6,799 nt of DNA from Acidobacteriaceae bacterium (lineage in GTDB: Bacteria; Acidobacteriota; Terriglobia; Terriglobales; Acidobacteriaceae): contig PLKY01000292.1 in NCBI GenBank assembly GCA_003140785.1, forward strand, positions 1 to 6,799, written 5' to 3'. The notes under the pieces are model-generated. The model did no database searches, was not told the origin of the DNA, and saw only the letters and a program-made list of their open reading frames with translations. How positions within the stretch are numbered: position 1 is the first letter of the stretch; every line of letters begins with the position of its first letter. Of the stretch, positions 6,688-6,799 are shown in pieces. The translations under genes and the position numbers were made by a program.

Positions 6688-6799
6688 AGCTGTTCTCCAA
6701 TTCGTGTGTGGCATTTTGAACGTTGAACAAGGTGGCTTTTCCTTGATGAAAAAGCCGCCCTGCACTCAATTTGAGACTCCACGTGAACTGGAGAACCGC
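6688..6799. other. downstream flank of the GH144-like gene
   Basis: The last 112 bases contain no recognisable gene start. The only clear structure is the hairpin at 6731-6759. Confidence 0.5.
6731..6759. terminator. hairpin, possible terminator of the GH144-like gene
   Basis: GGTGGCTTTT (6731-6740) pairs with AAAAGCCGCC (6750-6759) over 10 base pairs, one of them a G-T wobble, around a 9-base loop. It starts 43 bases after the stop codon. No T-run follows on either strand, so it is not a classical intrinsic terminator, but the position and stem strength suit a transcript-end or mRNA-protecting structure. Confidence 0.4.

Overview
The window looks like chromosomal DNA of a soil-type Acidobacteriota, most likely a Terriglobia relative, though this rests on inference. 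The clues are visibly G+C-rich coding DNA, a LytTR regulator domain of the type common in that phylum, a Tat-exported glycoside-hydrolase-like protein, and a GH144-type enzyme carrying N-terminal accessory domains. No tRNA, rRNA, CRISPR array, insertion sequence or phage gene was seen.

Layout. The left edge (1-155) has no recognisable gene. A small cytosolic protein of the DUF3291 / antibiotic-biosynthesis-monooxygenase-like fold lies on the minus strand (156-584). Divergent from it is a short plus-strand frame (678-932) that encodes most of a LytTR DNA-binding domain but lacks the domain's start and any receiver domain, so it is probably a regulator remnant. After a 208-base gap comes the largest gene (1141-3915), a 924-residue twin-arginine-exported protein. 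It appears to have an N-terminal alpha/beta domain of the GH67/GH20 type, a TIM-barrel-like core, a helical region and a C-terminal beta-sandwich. I cannot place it in a numbered glycoside hydrolase family. A 606-base non-coding stretch (3916-4521) follows, with a LacI-type palindrome and a pair of near-identical 11-mers. The last gene (4522-6687) encodes a Sec-exported, three-module enzyme: a jelly-roll CBM-like domain, a fibronectin type III domain, and a Glycoamylase/GH144 catalytic domain of the endo-beta-1,2-glucanase (sophorooligosaccharide-releasing) type. A strong hairpin without a T-run lies downstream.

How the genes may work together. Two exported carbohydrate-active proteins lie head to tail, which suggests a small polysaccharide or oligosaccharide utilisation locus. 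The GH144-like enzyme would cut a beta-glucan (beta-1,2-glucan if it keeps the family's activity), and the Tat-exported protein may act on the same or an accompanying glycan. The long gap with its own operator-like site argues for separate control of the second gene rather than a tight operon. The most novel item is the unassigned 924-residue protein.
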